From positions 9,813 through 73,812 of the forward strand of contig DCIY01000030.1 of NCBI GenBank assembly GCA_002317295.1: a stretch of 64,000 bases of DNA. Reading direction: 5' to 3'. This document shows, in pieces, positions 45,222-53,285 of the stretch; positions within the stretch are counted from its first letter, which is position 1, and each line of letters opens with the position of its first letter. This DNA is from Bacteroidales bacterium UBA1714 (GTDB lineage Bacteria > Bacteroidota > Bacteroidia > Bacteroidales > Paludibacteraceae). Position numbers and translations under genes: made by a program. Below the pieces are notes generated by a model, which saw only the letters and a program-made list of their open reading frames with translations, did not search any database and was not told where the DNA came from.

Positions 45222-46256
45222 ATGAAAGAAAAAATACAACAATTATTGGCGCAAATGGCCGATCTTCATGCCTCGTCCATGGAAGAGTTGGAAGCCTTGC
45301 GGATTCAGTATTTGAGTAAAAAAGGAGAAATATCCCTGCTGATGGATGAGTTTCGTCAGTTGCCTAAGGATCAAAAAGCGGTTTGGGGACAACAAATCAA
45401 TGCGCTCAAGCAGCAGGCTGAGCAACGCATAGCTGCCCTGAGGGATCAGTTTGAGTCCAAACAGGCCGAGACCAATCGGGAAGACTTGACCCGTACACCG
45501 GATCCTGTATTGCTGGGATCCCGTCATCCGTTGAGTCTCGTACGAGAAGAGATTGTGGATATCTTCTCCCGCATCGGATTTACGGTGGCAGATGGCCCCG
45601 AAGTGGAGGATGACAAGCATGTGTTTGGCATGCTCAATTTTGCTCCGGAGCATCCGGCTCGCGATATGCAGGACACATTTTTTGTGGAAAAAGAGGAGGG
45701 CGTACAAAAGCCGACGGATATCCTGTTGCGCACTCACACTTCGAGCGTGCAAACGCGTGTGATGACATCTCAGCAACCTCCGATACGAGTGCTTTGCCCG
45801 GGGCGTGTGTATCGTAACGAAGCCATTTCCGCTCGTGCACACTGCTTCTTCCATCAGGTGGAGGGATTGTATATTGACAAAAATGTCAGTTTTGCAGACC
45901 TGCGTCAGGCGTTGCTGTATTTCGCCAAGGAGATGTTTGGCCCGGAGACCAAGATTCGTTTGCGTCCGTCCTATTTTCCCTTTACCGAACCCAGTGCGGA
46001 AATGGATATCTCCTGCGACTTGTGTGGTGGTAAAGGGTGCGCGTTCTGTAAGGGAACCGGTTGGGTAGAGATTCTGGGTTGTGGCATGGTGGATCCCAAC
46101 GTGCTGGAAAGTTGCGGAATTGATTCCAAAGTATATACCGGTTATGCCTTTGGCATGGGCGTGGAACGAATCGCCAATTTGAAATACCGAGTCAAGGACT
46201 TGAGACTGTTTAGTGAGAACGATGTTCGCTTCCTAAATCAGTTCGAAAGTTGCTAA
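45222..46256 (+). CDS. pheS: Phenylalanyl-tRNA synthetase alpha chain
   Basis: Catalytic subunit of the heterotetrameric class II synthetase. The 344-residue product starts with a coiled-coil arm (about 1-90) and continues with GFTVADGPEVEDD, RTHTSSVQTRVM, FFHQVEGLYID, YFPFTEPSAEMD and GCGMVDPNVLESCGID, all typical. A cysteine motif, CDLCGGKGCAFC, lies in the insert before the last block. The ATG at 45222 follows the promoter; an earlier frame-consistent start at 45129 lies upstream of it. pheT is not in the window. Confidence 0.96.
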   Translation: MKEKIQQLLAQMADLHASSMEELEALRIQYLSKKGEISLLMDEFRQLPKDQKAVWGQQINALKQQAEQRIAALRDQFESKQAETNREDLTRTPDPVLLGSRHPLSLVREEIVDIFSRIGFTVADGPEVEDDKHVFGMLNFAPEHPARDMQDTFFVEKEEGVQKPTDILLRTHTSSVQTRVMTSQQPPIRVLCPGRVYRNEAISARAHCFFHQVEGLYIDKNVSFADLRQALLYFAKEMFGPETKIRLRPSYFPFTEPSAEMDISCDLCGGKGCAFCKGTGWVEILGCGMVDPNVLESCGIDSKVYTGYAFGMGVERIANLKYRVKDLRLFSENDVRFLNQFESC

Positions 46257-46289
46257 ATTGCGATTTTTTTACAAAAAAACACCAAAATA

Positions 46290-46321
46290 TTTGTCTAATT
46301 CAAAAAAAAGCAGTACCTTTG
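46290..46321 (+). promoter_or_regulatory. Bacteroidota promoter for the DUF177-rpmF unit
   Basis: TTTG at 46290-46293 and TACCTTTG at 46314-46321, 20 bases apart with A8-GCAG in the spacer. It lies inside any longer version of the following gene and so limits its start. Confidence 0.88.
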
Positions 46322-46330
46322 CAGGCCAAT

Positions 46331-46768
46331 TTGGAAAATAGGGTTTCATTGGATCGTCTCGAGCCGGGCCGTCATGTCTGGGAGTACGAGTTGACCGATG
46401 CGTTTTTTTCTGGTTTGGAGTGGACGGAAGTGTTGTCAGGTAATGTGCATGCCGTTGCTCGTTTGGACTTGAGAGAATCGGATTATTCCCTGACCATTGC
46501 GCTTCGAGGACGTGTTCAGCTCACTTGCGACCGATGTCTGGATCCTATGGATTGGGACATAGTGTGCGAGGAGGAGGTAGAGCCGGAGCCGGAGTCAAAG
46601 GAGTTGGATTTGAATTGGCTGGCATATGAACTGATCGCTGTCAATCTTCCGCTTGTGCATCGTCACCCGGAAGGTGGTTGCAACCCCGAAATGGCTGCAC
46701 TTCTCCAAAACCACCTTTGTAGCATGAGCGAGGATCCCGATGACGGTGACAAAGATAATATGGAATAA
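46331..46768 (+). CDS. DUF177 (YceD-like) protein upstream of rpmF
   Basis: A roughly 145-residue protein of the DUF177/YceD family, linked in many bacteria to 23S rRNA maturation and encoded next to rpmF, as here (24-base gap). The conserved LTCDRCLDPMDWDI motif holds the CxxC-type cysteine pair, followed by a Glu-rich segment and a C-terminal acidic tail. No ATG or GTG fits. A frame from 46250 begins upstream of the promoter and overlaps pheS. The TTG at 46331, about ten bases after the -7 box, matches the family N-terminus (ENRVSLDRLEPGRHVWEYEL). A second TTG at 46349 is an alternative. The start is therefore uncertain. Confidence 0.82.
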   Translation: MENRVSLDRLEPGRHVWEYELTDAFFSGLEWTEVLSGNVHAVARLDLRESDYSLTIALRGRVQLTCDRCLDPMDWDIVCEEEVEPEPESKELDLNWLAYELIAVNLPLVHRHPEGGCNPEMAALLQNHLCSMSEDPDDGDKDNME

Positions 46769-46792
46769 AAATTTTAAAAAGTATAAGAAACT

Positions 46793-46978
46793 ATGGCACA
46801 TCCTAAAAGAAGACAATCGCACACGAGACAAGCGAAACGTCGTACGCATGACGTGGCTAAAATGCCCGCATTGGCCATTTGCCCGAACTGTGGCGCTCAT
46901 TACATTTATCACACTGTATGCCCAAGTTGTGGTTACTATCGTGGTAAGTTAGCTATTGAGCAAGCTGCTGAGGCATAA
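46793..46978 (+). CDS. rpmF: Ribosomal protein bL32
   Basis: A 61-residue protein of the large ribosomal subunit. The N-terminus AHPKRRQSHTRQAKRR is typical, and a zinc ribbon is formed by ICPNCGAHYIYHTVCPSCGYY with four cysteines, so this is the zinc-binding form. It follows the DUF177 gene, the usual arrangement, and is closed by a hairpin terminator. Confidence 0.97.
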   Translation: MAHPKRRQSHTRQAKRRTHDVAKMPALAICPNCGAHYIYHTVCPSCGYYRGKLAIEQAAEA

Positions 46979-46982
46979 CCTC

Positions 46983-47015
46983 CATAAGACTCCGGGCTTG
47001 GCTCGGGGTCTTATG
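46983..47015 (+). terminator. Hairpin terminator after rpmF
   Basis: A 12-base stem (CATAAGACTCCG with one G-U pair) around a nine-base loop, followed by TTTTA. It begins four bases after the rpmF stop. Confidence 0.88.
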
Positions 47016-47117
47016 TTTTAATCAATCTGACTGTTCCCATCTTCCTAAACCATATAACGCCTTAACATGCCATTATAAGTTAACCTTAACTGCAATTTTT
47101 TTAGATTCATTAATCTT

Positions 47118-48230
47118 ATGTATTCAAACAATTCAGAAAATCCTCGTCGTCAGCGCCAACGCATCACCCGTCCGGGTGCCGTTCGTGCGGAGAGAGTAGA
47201 ACCACACGCTCGCGTTGAGCGTCCTTCTGTTGGAGAACAACGCCCTGCTTTTGGAGATCGTCCTGCAAGGCGTCCTCAGTCACCTAAACCTTTTGGCGAA
47301 CGCCCCGCTTTTGGCGAACGCCCCGCTTTTGGAGAATTTCATTCCCAACGCCCTGCGTTTGGCAGTAATCATGCGTTTGCTCCCAAATCATCCCGTCCGC
47401 GTCCACAGCAGCCAGGCCCGCGGGATCAGCAGCAAGGACCCCGTCCGAAGCGCAATGCGGCGGTCTATTCACAAAAGAAACGGATTGAATATCAACAGAA
47501 ATATGAAGATCCTACCAAGCCCATGCGCTTGAATAAGTTCCTGTCCAATGCGGGAGTGTGCTCGCGTCGTGAGGCAGATGACTTTATCCAGGCCGGTGTT
47601 ATTTCCGTGAATGGGGTAGTCGTAGACAACTTGGGAGCCAAAGTGCTTCCGACAGATCATGTCATGTTTCATGACCAACCGATTCATCGGGAACAGAAAG
47701 TATATATTTTGCTTAACAAACCCAAAAATACCATTACTACTTCGGATGATCCCGAAGAACGTAACACCGTATTAGATATCGTGCGCGACGCATGCACGGA
47801 GCGCGTGTATCCGGTGGGCCGTTTGGACCGCAATACCACAGGTGTGTTGTTGCTGACCAATGATGGCGATTTGGCCGCAAAACTGACGCATCCGAAGTTT
47901 GAAAAGAAGAAAGTGTATGCTGCCACCTTGGATCGCGACCTCGATCCTACGGACGAGGCGATTCTTCGTACCGGTGTCACCATTGATGACGAACGAGTCG
48001 TTCCGGATGCGTTGGAGTTTCCAAAAGAAGACCGCAAACATGTGGGACTGGAGATACACTCGGGCCAAAACCGTGTGGTTCGTCGTATGTTTGAGAAAGT
48101 CGGTTATAAGGTGATCCAGTTGGATCGCGTCAGCTTTGCCGGTTTAACCAAAAAGAATGTCAAACGAGGAACTTATCGTTTCCTCACCGCCAAAGAAGTT
48201 GCAATGCTTCAAATGGGCGCCTTTGAATAA
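47118..48230 (+). CDS. rluB: rRNA pseudouridine synthase (RluB/RsuA family) with long basic N-terminal extension
   Basis: Makes pseudouridine in rRNA. After a disordered Arg/Pro-rich extension (about 1-130) with RPAFGE repeats come an S4 RNA-binding domain (MRLNKFLSNAGVCSRREAD, about 134-152) and the catalytic domain, with the Asp of VGRLDRNTTGVLLLTNDG. It ends in GLTKKNVKRGTYRFLT. Whether it acts on 23S (RluB-like) or 16S rRNA cannot be settled from sequence alone. The extension is common in Bacteroidota members and may help RNA binding. Two perfect 18-base repeats encode part of it. Confidence 0.92.
   Translation: MYSNNSENPRRQRQRITRPGAVRAERVEPHARVERPSVGEQRPAFGDRPARRPQSPKPFGERPAFGERPAFGEFHSQRPAFGSNHAFAPKSSRPRPQQPGPRDQQQGPRPKRNAAVYSQKKRIEYQQKYEDPTKPMRLNKFLSNAGVCSRREADDFIQAGVISVNGVVVDNLGAKVLPTDHVMFHDQPIHREQKVYILLNKPKNTITTSDDPEERNTVLDIVRDACTERVYPVGRLDRNTTGVLLLTNDGDLAAKLTHPKFEKKKVYAATLDRDLDPTDEAILRTGVTIDDERVVPDALEFPKEDRKHVGLEIHSGQNRVVRRMFEKVGYKVIQLDRVSFAGLTKKNVKRGTYRFLTAKEVAMLQMGAFE
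47291..47326. repeat. Two perfect 18-base tandem repeats in rluB
   Basis: The unit TTTTGGCGAACGCCCCGC at 47291-47308 and 47309-47326 encodes FGERPA repeats in the basic extension. It keeps the reading frame. Confidence 0.92.
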
Positions 48231-48231
48231 T

Positions 48232-48274
48232 CAACAATAAGCAATCAACAATCAACAATCACCAATAAGTAATC
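48232..48274. repeat. AATCAACAATC-type leader repeat before the CE2 esterase
   Basis: The 43 bases between rluB and the next ATG are about six variants of a seven-base CAATCAA unit, without any Shine-Dalgarno sequence. Confidence 0.8.
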
Positions 48275-49366
48275 ATGAAAAAAATCCTTTCCTTGCTCCT
48301 CGTACTGGTTGGTTCGATGAGTATGATGGCAGAAACGATTCCTGCCGACGACCCACGCGTCGTGTTTATCGGTCGCACTCAGGTGCTTGACCATAGTGTT
48401 CGTTTTGACTGGTCTGCTACCTATTTGCGTGTGGCCTTTACGGGTAAAGAGTTGCGCATGAGGGTGAGTGATACGGGTCGAAACCTGTTTAACCTCATCA
48501 TCGATCGTCCCTTGTCGGCCGAACCTGATCAGGTAGTCATCACTCACGGTCAGGACTCTGTGATCACCTTGTTTGCCGGTAAGAAAGGCAATCATACCAT
48601 CATCCTGCAAAAACGCAACGAAGGAGAACAGGGAATAACAACCATTCTTGGGTTTGAAACCGATGGCGTGTTCACACAGGCTGAGAAACTCAAAGACCGT
48701 CAGATTGAGATTTTGGGTGACAGTTATACCTGCGGCTATGGTACGGAGAACAGTGGTCGGCGCGATCCGTTCAAACCGGAGACCGAGAGTGCACCTAAGT
48801 CTTATGGTGGCATTTTGGCCCGCTATTTTGATGCGGACTATATCCAAATCGCTCACTCGGGCATGGGTATTGCTCGTAACTATAACACGAAGTTCCCCAA
48901 TTGGTACATGCCGGATCGCTATATGCAGATTTTTGATATGGATTCGACCCAAGCCAATCGTTGGTCCATCACCATGTCGGAGTTCCGTCCGGATATCACG
49001 ATTATCTTCTTGGGAGCCAATGACTTCTCGTGCAAACTGCAACCTTCGTACGAAGACTATAAACAGCACTATTATCAGCTTATTCGCGAAATCAAGGCTA
49101 ACTATGGTGAGGATCATCCTATCTTGTGTTGCACCAAGAAAGGTGCGGATGCGTTGTTCGCTTATGTACAACGCTTGATTATTGAGAGTGAATTTACGAA
49201 TGTGTATTATGTAGGTTTGTTTGAGGCTTTGTTCCACAACGATGATCGCGATTTGGGAGCCAGCTTCCATCCTAATTATGTGGCTCACCAAAAAGTGGCA
49301 CATGTTTTGGCTCCGTATGTGGGCACCATCACCAATTGGGAATTACAGGACAAGCCGATTAAGTAA
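48275..49366 (+). CDS. SGNH-type esterase of the CE2 acetyl-esterase group
   Basis: A 363-residue exported protein with a signal peptide (about 1-20). An N-terminal beta-jellyroll (DWSATYLRVAFTGKELRMRV region) is followed by an SGNH hydrolase fold, the layout of carbohydrate esterase family 2. The nucleophile Ser is in ILGDSYTCGYG near 150, the third block is FLGANDFS near 248, and the His is in SFHPNYVAHQ near 330. The residue three before that His region is not the usual Asp, which fits the Ser-His dyad described for CE2. It probably removes acetyl groups from hemicellulose-type glycans. No lipobox or type IX signal is seen. Confidence 0.85.
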   Translation: MKKILSLLLVLVGSMSMMAETIPADDPRVVFIGRTQVLDHSVRFDWSATYLRVAFTGKELRMRVSDTGRNLFNLIIDRPLSAEPDQVVITHGQDSVITLFAGKKGNHTIILQKRNEGEQGITTILGFETDGVFTQAEKLKDRQIEILGDSYTCGYGTENSGRRDPFKPETESAPKSYGGILARYFDADYIQIAHSGMGIARNYNTKFPNWYMPDRYMQIFDMDSTQANRWSITMSEFRPDITIIFLGANDFSCKLQPSYEDYKQHYYQLIREIKANYGEDHPILCCTKKGADALFAYVQRLIIESEFTNVYYVGLFEALFHNDDRDLGASFHPNYVAHQKVAHVLAPYVGTITNWELQDKPIK

Positions 49367-49387
49367 CTAAGACGATATTTTTGCACC

Positions 49388-50557
49388 ATGAAACGTATTA
49401 AACTTCCTTTATTGGTTAAAGTCCTGATTGCTATCGGACTGGGTATCCTGATTGGTACATGGTCTCCGGACTGGTTTGTTCGTGCCATGAATACCTTTAA
49501 TGGTATCTTCAGCCAGTTCCTTTCGTTTATGGTGCCTCTGATTATCGTGGGACTGATTGTTCCTGCGATAGCGGATTTGGGTTCCAAAGCCACCTGGTTG
49601 CTGCTGTTGACTGTGGGTATAGCCTATGCCTCCACCGTATTGGCGGGTATATTTGGTTTTGAAGTGGCTGATGCCATTTTTCCGCGCCTGTTGCACAACA
49701 ATATGATGACGGCCGACCCTGCTACCACACCCTCATTTCCGGCTTTCTTTGAATTGGCTATTCCGCCTCTGCTGGATGTGATGACGGCTTTGGTGGTGTC
49801 TGTGTTATTGGGATTGGGTATTGCGTTGATGCATGCTACCGCACTTAAAAATTGCTTTGACGAGTTTTGTGGCATCATGACCAAGGCCATTGAGCGCGCA
49901 CTGATTCCGCTACTGCCCATTTATATCTTTGGTATGTTCCTTAACATGCGTGCAGTGGGTAGTGTAGGCAGTATGATGGTCATCTTTGGCAAACTGATAG
50001 GTATCATTCTGGCCATGACTTTGGTCGTATTGATTTTACAATACTGCATTGCCGGCATCGTCACGCGCCGCAATCCGTTCCGGTTGCTGTGGAATATGTT
50101 ACCCGCATACGCTACGGCATTGGGCACTTCCTCGTCGGCGGCTACTATTCCGGTGACTCTGAGACAAACGCTCAAAAACGGAGTCAGTGAGGAGGTCGCC
50201 GGATTTACCGTTCCGCTGTGTGCTACCATTCATATGAGTGGTTCGATTGTCAAGATTACCACATGTGCCATGGCCATTATGCTGACTCAGGGAATGGGGT
50301 ATACTACGCCGATGATGATTGGCTTCATTTTTATGCTGGCTGTTACGATGGTAGCCGCTCCGGGAGTTCCGGGAGGTTGTATCATGGCCGCATTGGGTAT
50401 ATTGCATTCGATGCTTGGTTTCTCGCCTGAACAACAGGCGCTGATGATTACACTCTATATCACCATGGACTCGTTTGGTACGGCCTGCAATGTCACCGGA
50501 GACGGCGCCATCGCCCTGATTATTGACCGTATTTCAGCTAAACAGAAAAAAAATTGA
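49388..50557 (+). CDS. Dicarboxylate/amino acid:cation symporter (SDF family)
   Basis: A 389-residue inner-membrane protein of the sodium:dicarboxylate symporter family (GltP/DctA-like). The serine-rich hairpin GTSSSAATIPVTL near 240 and the following TVPLCATIHMSGS and the NVTGDGAIALI motif form the substrate and ion sites. It has about eight membrane segments and two re-entrant loops. A TATTTTTG box at 49376-49383 directly before the start could be a promoter, but no upstream TTTG is present at 20 bases. The likely substrates are glutamate, aspartate or serine/threonine. Confidence 0.9.
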   Translation: MKRIKLPLLVKVLIAIGLGILIGTWSPDWFVRAMNTFNGIFSQFLSFMVPLIIVGLIVPAIADLGSKATWLLLLTVGIAYASTVLAGIFGFEVADAIFPRLLHNNMMTADPATTPSFPAFFELAIPPLLDVMTALVVSVLLGLGIALMHATALKNCFDEFCGIMTKAIERALIPLLPIYIFGMFLNMRAVGSVGSMMVIFGKLIGIILAMTLVVLILQYCIAGIVTRRNPFRLLWNMLPAYATALGTSSSAATIPVTLRQTLKNGVSEEVAGFTVPLCATIHMSGSIVKITTCAMAIMLTQGMGYTTPMMIGFIFMLAVTMVAAPGVPGGCIMAALGILHSMLGFSPEQQALMITLYITMDSFGTACNVTGDGAIALIIDRISAKQKKN

Positions 50558-50564
50558 AGATAAA

Positions 50565-50596
50565 TTTGCACAGGTCAAAAAAAAGTGCTAATTTTG
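50565..50596 (+). promoter_or_regulatory. Bacteroidota promoter for rubrerythrin
   Basis: TTTG at 50565-50568 and TAATTTTG at 50589-50596 with a 20-base spacer containing an A8 tract. The leader is about 70 bases. Confidence 0.87.
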
Positions 50597-50669
50597 CATC
50601 AGTTTTAGAATGAGTCTAAAATTATTCATGTTTAACCGAACTTTGTGTTCACAAAAAATCAATAACATT

Positions 50670-51209
50670 ATGGCTAATAAGTATGCCGGTACCCAGACCG
50701 AGAAAAATCTGGAAATCGCTTTTGCTGGTGAAAGCCAGGCGCGTAACAAGTACACTTTCTTTGCAAGTAAGGCAAAAAAAGAGGGTTTTGAACAAATCAG
50801 CGCTATCTTTACCGAGACCGCAGGTAATGAGAAAGAGCATGCTGAACTGTGGTACAAAGAGCTCCATCAGATTGGTTCTACCGCCGATTGTCTGAAGGCT
50901 GCTGCCGATGGTGAGAACTATGAATGGACAGATATGTATGCCGGATTTGCTGACACGGCCGAGAAAGAAGGTTTCCCGGAATTGGCTGCCAAGTTCCGTG
51001 CCGTAGCGGCTATCGAGAAACATCATGAAGAGCGTTATCGTGCCTTGCTCGAGAATGTGGAAATGAAGAAGGTGTTTGAAAAGAGCGAAGTCAAGGTTTG
51101 GAAGTGCCGTAACTGCGGTCATATCATGGTGGGAACCAAGGCTCCCGAAGAGTGCCCCGTTTGCGCTCATCCGCAAGCCTATTTCGAACTCAACGCCGAG
51201 AATTATTAA
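50670..51209 (+). CDS. rbr: Rubrerythrin
   Basis: A 179-residue diiron peroxidase protecting anaerobes from hydrogen peroxide. The N-terminal four-helix domain carries the ExxH-type ligands ([32 protein letters not shown]). The C-terminal rubredoxin domain has CRNCGH and CPVCAH. The ATG at 50670 gives the standard start [14 protein letters not shown]; a longer frame from 50610 would cover the leader. It has its own promoter and is followed by a strong terminator. Oxidative stress control is likely but no operator is visible. Confidence 0.96.
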   Translation: MANKYAGTQTEKNLEIAFAGESQARNKYTFFASKAKKEGFEQISAIFTETAGNEKEHAELWYKELHQIGSTADCLKAAADGENYEWTDMYAGFADTAEKEGFPELAAKFRAVAAIEKHHEERYRALLENVEMKKVFEKSEVKVWKCRNCGHIMVGTKAPEECPVCAHPQAYFELNAENY

Positions 51210-51214
51210 GCTTA

Positions 51215-51233
51215 GCGGAAAGTGAGGGATTCG
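51215..51233. repeat. Copy of the tRNA-Ser 3' end (19 bases)
   Basis: GCGGAAAGTGAGGGATTCG is identical to 51380-51398, the 3' end and T-arm of the tRNA-Ser gene, in the same orientation and 165 bases away. The next bases preserve a degenerate T-arm, but no full tRNA can be folded. Confidence 0.85.
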
Positions 51234-51273
51234 GACTCCGCCTTGCCTATCGGCAATTCCCCCGAAAGCCCTA

Positions 51274-51306
51274 AGCCTTGCAAGGAGCGTCCTTGCAAGG
51301 CTTTTT
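51274..51306 (+). terminator. Rho-independent terminator after rubrerythrin
   Basis: A perfect 12-base stem AGCCTTGCAAGG around AGCGT, followed by TTTTT. It lies 65 bases after the rubrerythrin stop. Confidence 0.9.
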
Positions 51307-51311
51307 CGTAC

Positions 51312-51364
51312 ATACCGAACAAAAAAAAACAAGATGCAAGCACCTTGTTTCTCTTGTTCGGTAT
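51312..51364. repeat. Long imperfect inverted repeat between rubrerythrin and tRNA-Ser
   Basis: The arm at 51312-51333 (starting ATACCGAAC) pairs with 51344-51364 (ending GTTCGGTAT) with a few mismatches and a ten-base loop. It lies just downstream of the tRNA-Ser 3' end, on the tRNA's transcript, and may form a trailer hairpin. Confidence 0.8.
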
Positions 51365-51380
51365 ATCCGAACTTCCCTTG

Positions 51381-51469
51381 CGGAAAGTGAGGGATTCGAA
51401 CCCCCGGTACGACGTAATGCGTACACCACATTTCGAGTGTGGCTCTTTCGACCACTCAGACAACTTTCC
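51381..51469 (-). tRNA. tRNA-Ser(CGA)
   Basis: On the minus strand a complete serine tRNA of 89 bases folds: acceptor GGAAAGT/ACTTTCC, anticodon loop CTCGAAA (anticodon CGA, codon UCG), a long variable arm typical of serine, and T-arm loop TTCGAAT. CCA is not encoded. A promoter lies 28 bases upstream. The plus-strand frames across this region are not genes. Confidence 0.95.
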
Positions 51470-51496
51470 CCGGTCGTTGCTTTTTAAAAGCGACTG

Positions 51497-51528
51497 CAAA
51501 AGTACAACAATTTTTTGGAATGTGCAAG
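51497..51528 (-). promoter_or_regulatory. Bacteroidota promoter for tRNA-Ser
   Basis: On the minus strand, CTTG (51528-51525) and TACTTTTG (51504-51497) are 20 bases apart, upstream of the tRNA 5' end. Confidence 0.85.
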
Positions 51529-51543
51529 AATTCGACTAAAAAA

Positions 51544-51575
51544 ATTGCATATCTGATAAATTTTGCGTACTTTTG
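51544..51575 (+). promoter_or_regulatory. Bacteroidota promoter for the ABC-F gene
   Basis: ATTG at 51544-51547 and TACTTTTG at 51568-51575, 20 bases apart. It rules out the upstream ATG at 51573 as a start. Confidence 0.82.
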
Positions 51576-51593
51576 CACGCTAAATTGTTCAAT

Positions 51594-53285
51594 ATGGCTG
51601 CATTGACACCTTATTTGTTGGTTGAAGACCTGACCAAATCAGTTGGTTCCAAATTGCTTTTTGAGCATATCTCTTTTGCGGTCAACAAAGGAGAGCATAT
51701 CGCATTGATTGCTCGCAACGGCATTGGCAAATCGACCTTATTGGATATCCTAATGGGCCGAACGGATTACGATAGTGGCAAAATAACCTACCGCAACGAT
51801 CTCAAGATTGCCTATCTTCCCCAAGTCATCGATTATCCTGCAGAACTGGCTACATGGAGTGGGGGACAAAAGAAAAAACGCATGCTCGAGCGCGTGCTCG
51901 GGTGCGAAGAAGGCCAATGGGAAACAAACATACCGGATTTGGTCATTTTGGACGAACCGACCAACCATTTGGATTTGGGTACGGTGCAGTGGCTGGAAGA
52001 ATATCTGCGAAAATCGCAGATTACCCTGCTGATGGTCACGCACGATCGGTATTTTTTAGACCGCGTGTGCACGGATATACTCGAACTCGATCAGCATGGC
52101 CTCTATGCCTATCATGGCAATTATTCCTACTATCTGGAGAAACGCGCGGAACGCATCGATGCCCAAAATGCCGAAACGGCCAAGTTTCGCAATCTCTACC
52201 GAACGGAACTGGACTGGATGCGACGCATGCCTCAGGCACGGGCGCATAAGGCGCAATACCGCATTGATAATTTCTACGAGATAGAACGCAAAGCGCATCG
52301 TAATATAGAGGAAACGGATGTCAAACTGCAAGTGCAATCCTCGTATATCGGCAACAAGATCTTTGAGGCAAAATCGGTTTCCAAAGCGTTTGATACACGC
52401 GTCATTTTAGACCAATTCAGTTATGTCTTTTCCCGCTATGAAAAATTGGGTATCGTGGGCAATAACGGCACCGGCAAATCGACTTTTATCAAACTGCTGT
52501 TGGGCGAATTGTCTCCCGACAGTGGGCATTTTGATATCGGTACGACGGTGCGCTTTGGTTACTACCGCCAAACGGGATTGGATTTTGCGCCGGGCAAGAA
52601 AGTGATTGATATCGTGCGGGATATAGCGGAAACGATAGACCTTGGCAATGGCGATAAACTCACGGCAGGTCAGTTCTTGCAGCACTTTCTGTTTTCCCCC
52701 TCTCAGCAATATGACTATGTGGAGAAACTCAGCGGAGGCGAGCGCCAACGACTGCACTTGTGTATGGTGCTGATGCGCAATCCCAATTTTCTCATTTTGG
52801 ACGAACCGACCAACGATTTGGATATTCCCACATTGCAGGTATTGGAGGAGTATCTGCGCCAGTTCCGTGGGTGTCTGATTGTGGTGAGCCACGACCGCTA
52901 TTTCATGGACAAAGTGGTCGACCATCTTTTTGTCTTCCATGGACAGGGACAGATAGATGATTTTCCCGGCAATTATACCCAATACCGCCAATCGCAGTTG
53001 GCCGCTGCTCCTGCAACGGATGGGGTTGGCAAATCGGAACCTGCCAAACCAAAAGCGCAGCCTCAAGAACGGGCCAGACGATTGAGTTTTAAGGAAAAAC
53101 AGGAGTTGGCTGCCTTGGAAGAGCAAATGCCTTTGCTGGAAAAAGAAAAAGCCGAACTCGAGGCTCAGCTTTCCGGTTTATTATCTTCTCCCGATGCGAT
53201 AGCATCTGCCAGTGCCCGTTACCGCGAAGTGCAGGAAGAATTGGACACTTGTGAGCTGCGTTGGTTGGAACTCAGCGAAATTTAG
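51594..53285 (+). CDS. uup: ABC-F family ATPase (Uup-like) with shortened first ATPase domain
   Basis: A 563-residue soluble protein with two ABC domains, related to Uup and other ribosome-associated ABC-F factors. NBD1 has Walker A ARNGIGKST and Walker B LVILDEPTNHLD. However, only about a dozen residues separate the Q-loop (YLPQ) from a variant signature, WSGGQKKK, where related proteins have some 70. NBD2 is complete: GNNGTGKST, KLSGGERQR, LILDEPTNDLD and SHDRYFMDK. The linker holds YRTELDWMRRMPQARAHKA. A C-terminal coiled coil (about 500-563) is present. Because NBD1 lacks its helical subdomain, its function may be altered. Confidence 0.9.
   Translation: MAALTPYLLVEDLTKSVGSKLLFEHISFAVNKGEHIALIARNGIGKSTLLDILMGRTDYDSGKITYRNDLKIAYLPQVIDYPAELATWSGGQKKKRMLERVLGCEEGQWETNIPDLVILDEPTNHLDLGTVQWLEEYLRKSQITLLMVTHDRYFLDRVCTDILELDQHGLYAYHGNYSYYLEKRAERIDAQNAETAKFRNLYRTELDWMRRMPQARAHKAQYRIDNFYEIERKAHRNIEETDVKLQVQSSYIGNKIFEAKSVSKAFDTRVILDQFSYVFSRYEKLGIVGNNGTGKSTFIKLLLGELSPDSGHFDIGTTVRFGYYRQTGLDFAPGKKVIDIVRDIAETIDLGNGDKLTAGQFLQHFLFSPSQQYDYVEKLSGGERQRLHLCMVLMRNPNFLILDEPTNDLDIPTLQVLEEYLRQFRGCLIVVSHDRYFMDKVVDHLFVFHGQGQIDDFPGNYTQYRQSQLAAAPATDGVGKSEPAKPKAQPQERARRLSFKEKQELAALEEQMPLLEKEKAELEAQLSGLLSSPDAIASASARYREVQEELDTCELRWLELSEI

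Noticed and set aside
46250..46330. N-terminal extension of the DUF177 protein starting at the ATG at 46250
   Set aside because: It overlaps pheS and lies upstream of a strong promoter; the extra residues do not match the family.
49352..49383. Promoter for the dicarboxylate symporter
   Set aside because: The TATTTTTG box is only a few bases before the ATG and no TTG box exists at the right distance; read-through from upstream is as likely.
51210..51469. Integrated mobile element at tRNA-Ser
   Set aside because: Only 165 bases separate the repeats and no integrase or other mobility gene is present; it is kept as a possible scar, not called as an element.
51222..51539. Forward reading frame of 105 residues across the rubrerythrin terminator and tRNA-Ser
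   Set aside because: It reads through a terminator and the antisense of a complete tRNA; the typical tRNA-derived peptide RKVRDSNPR shows it is not a gene.
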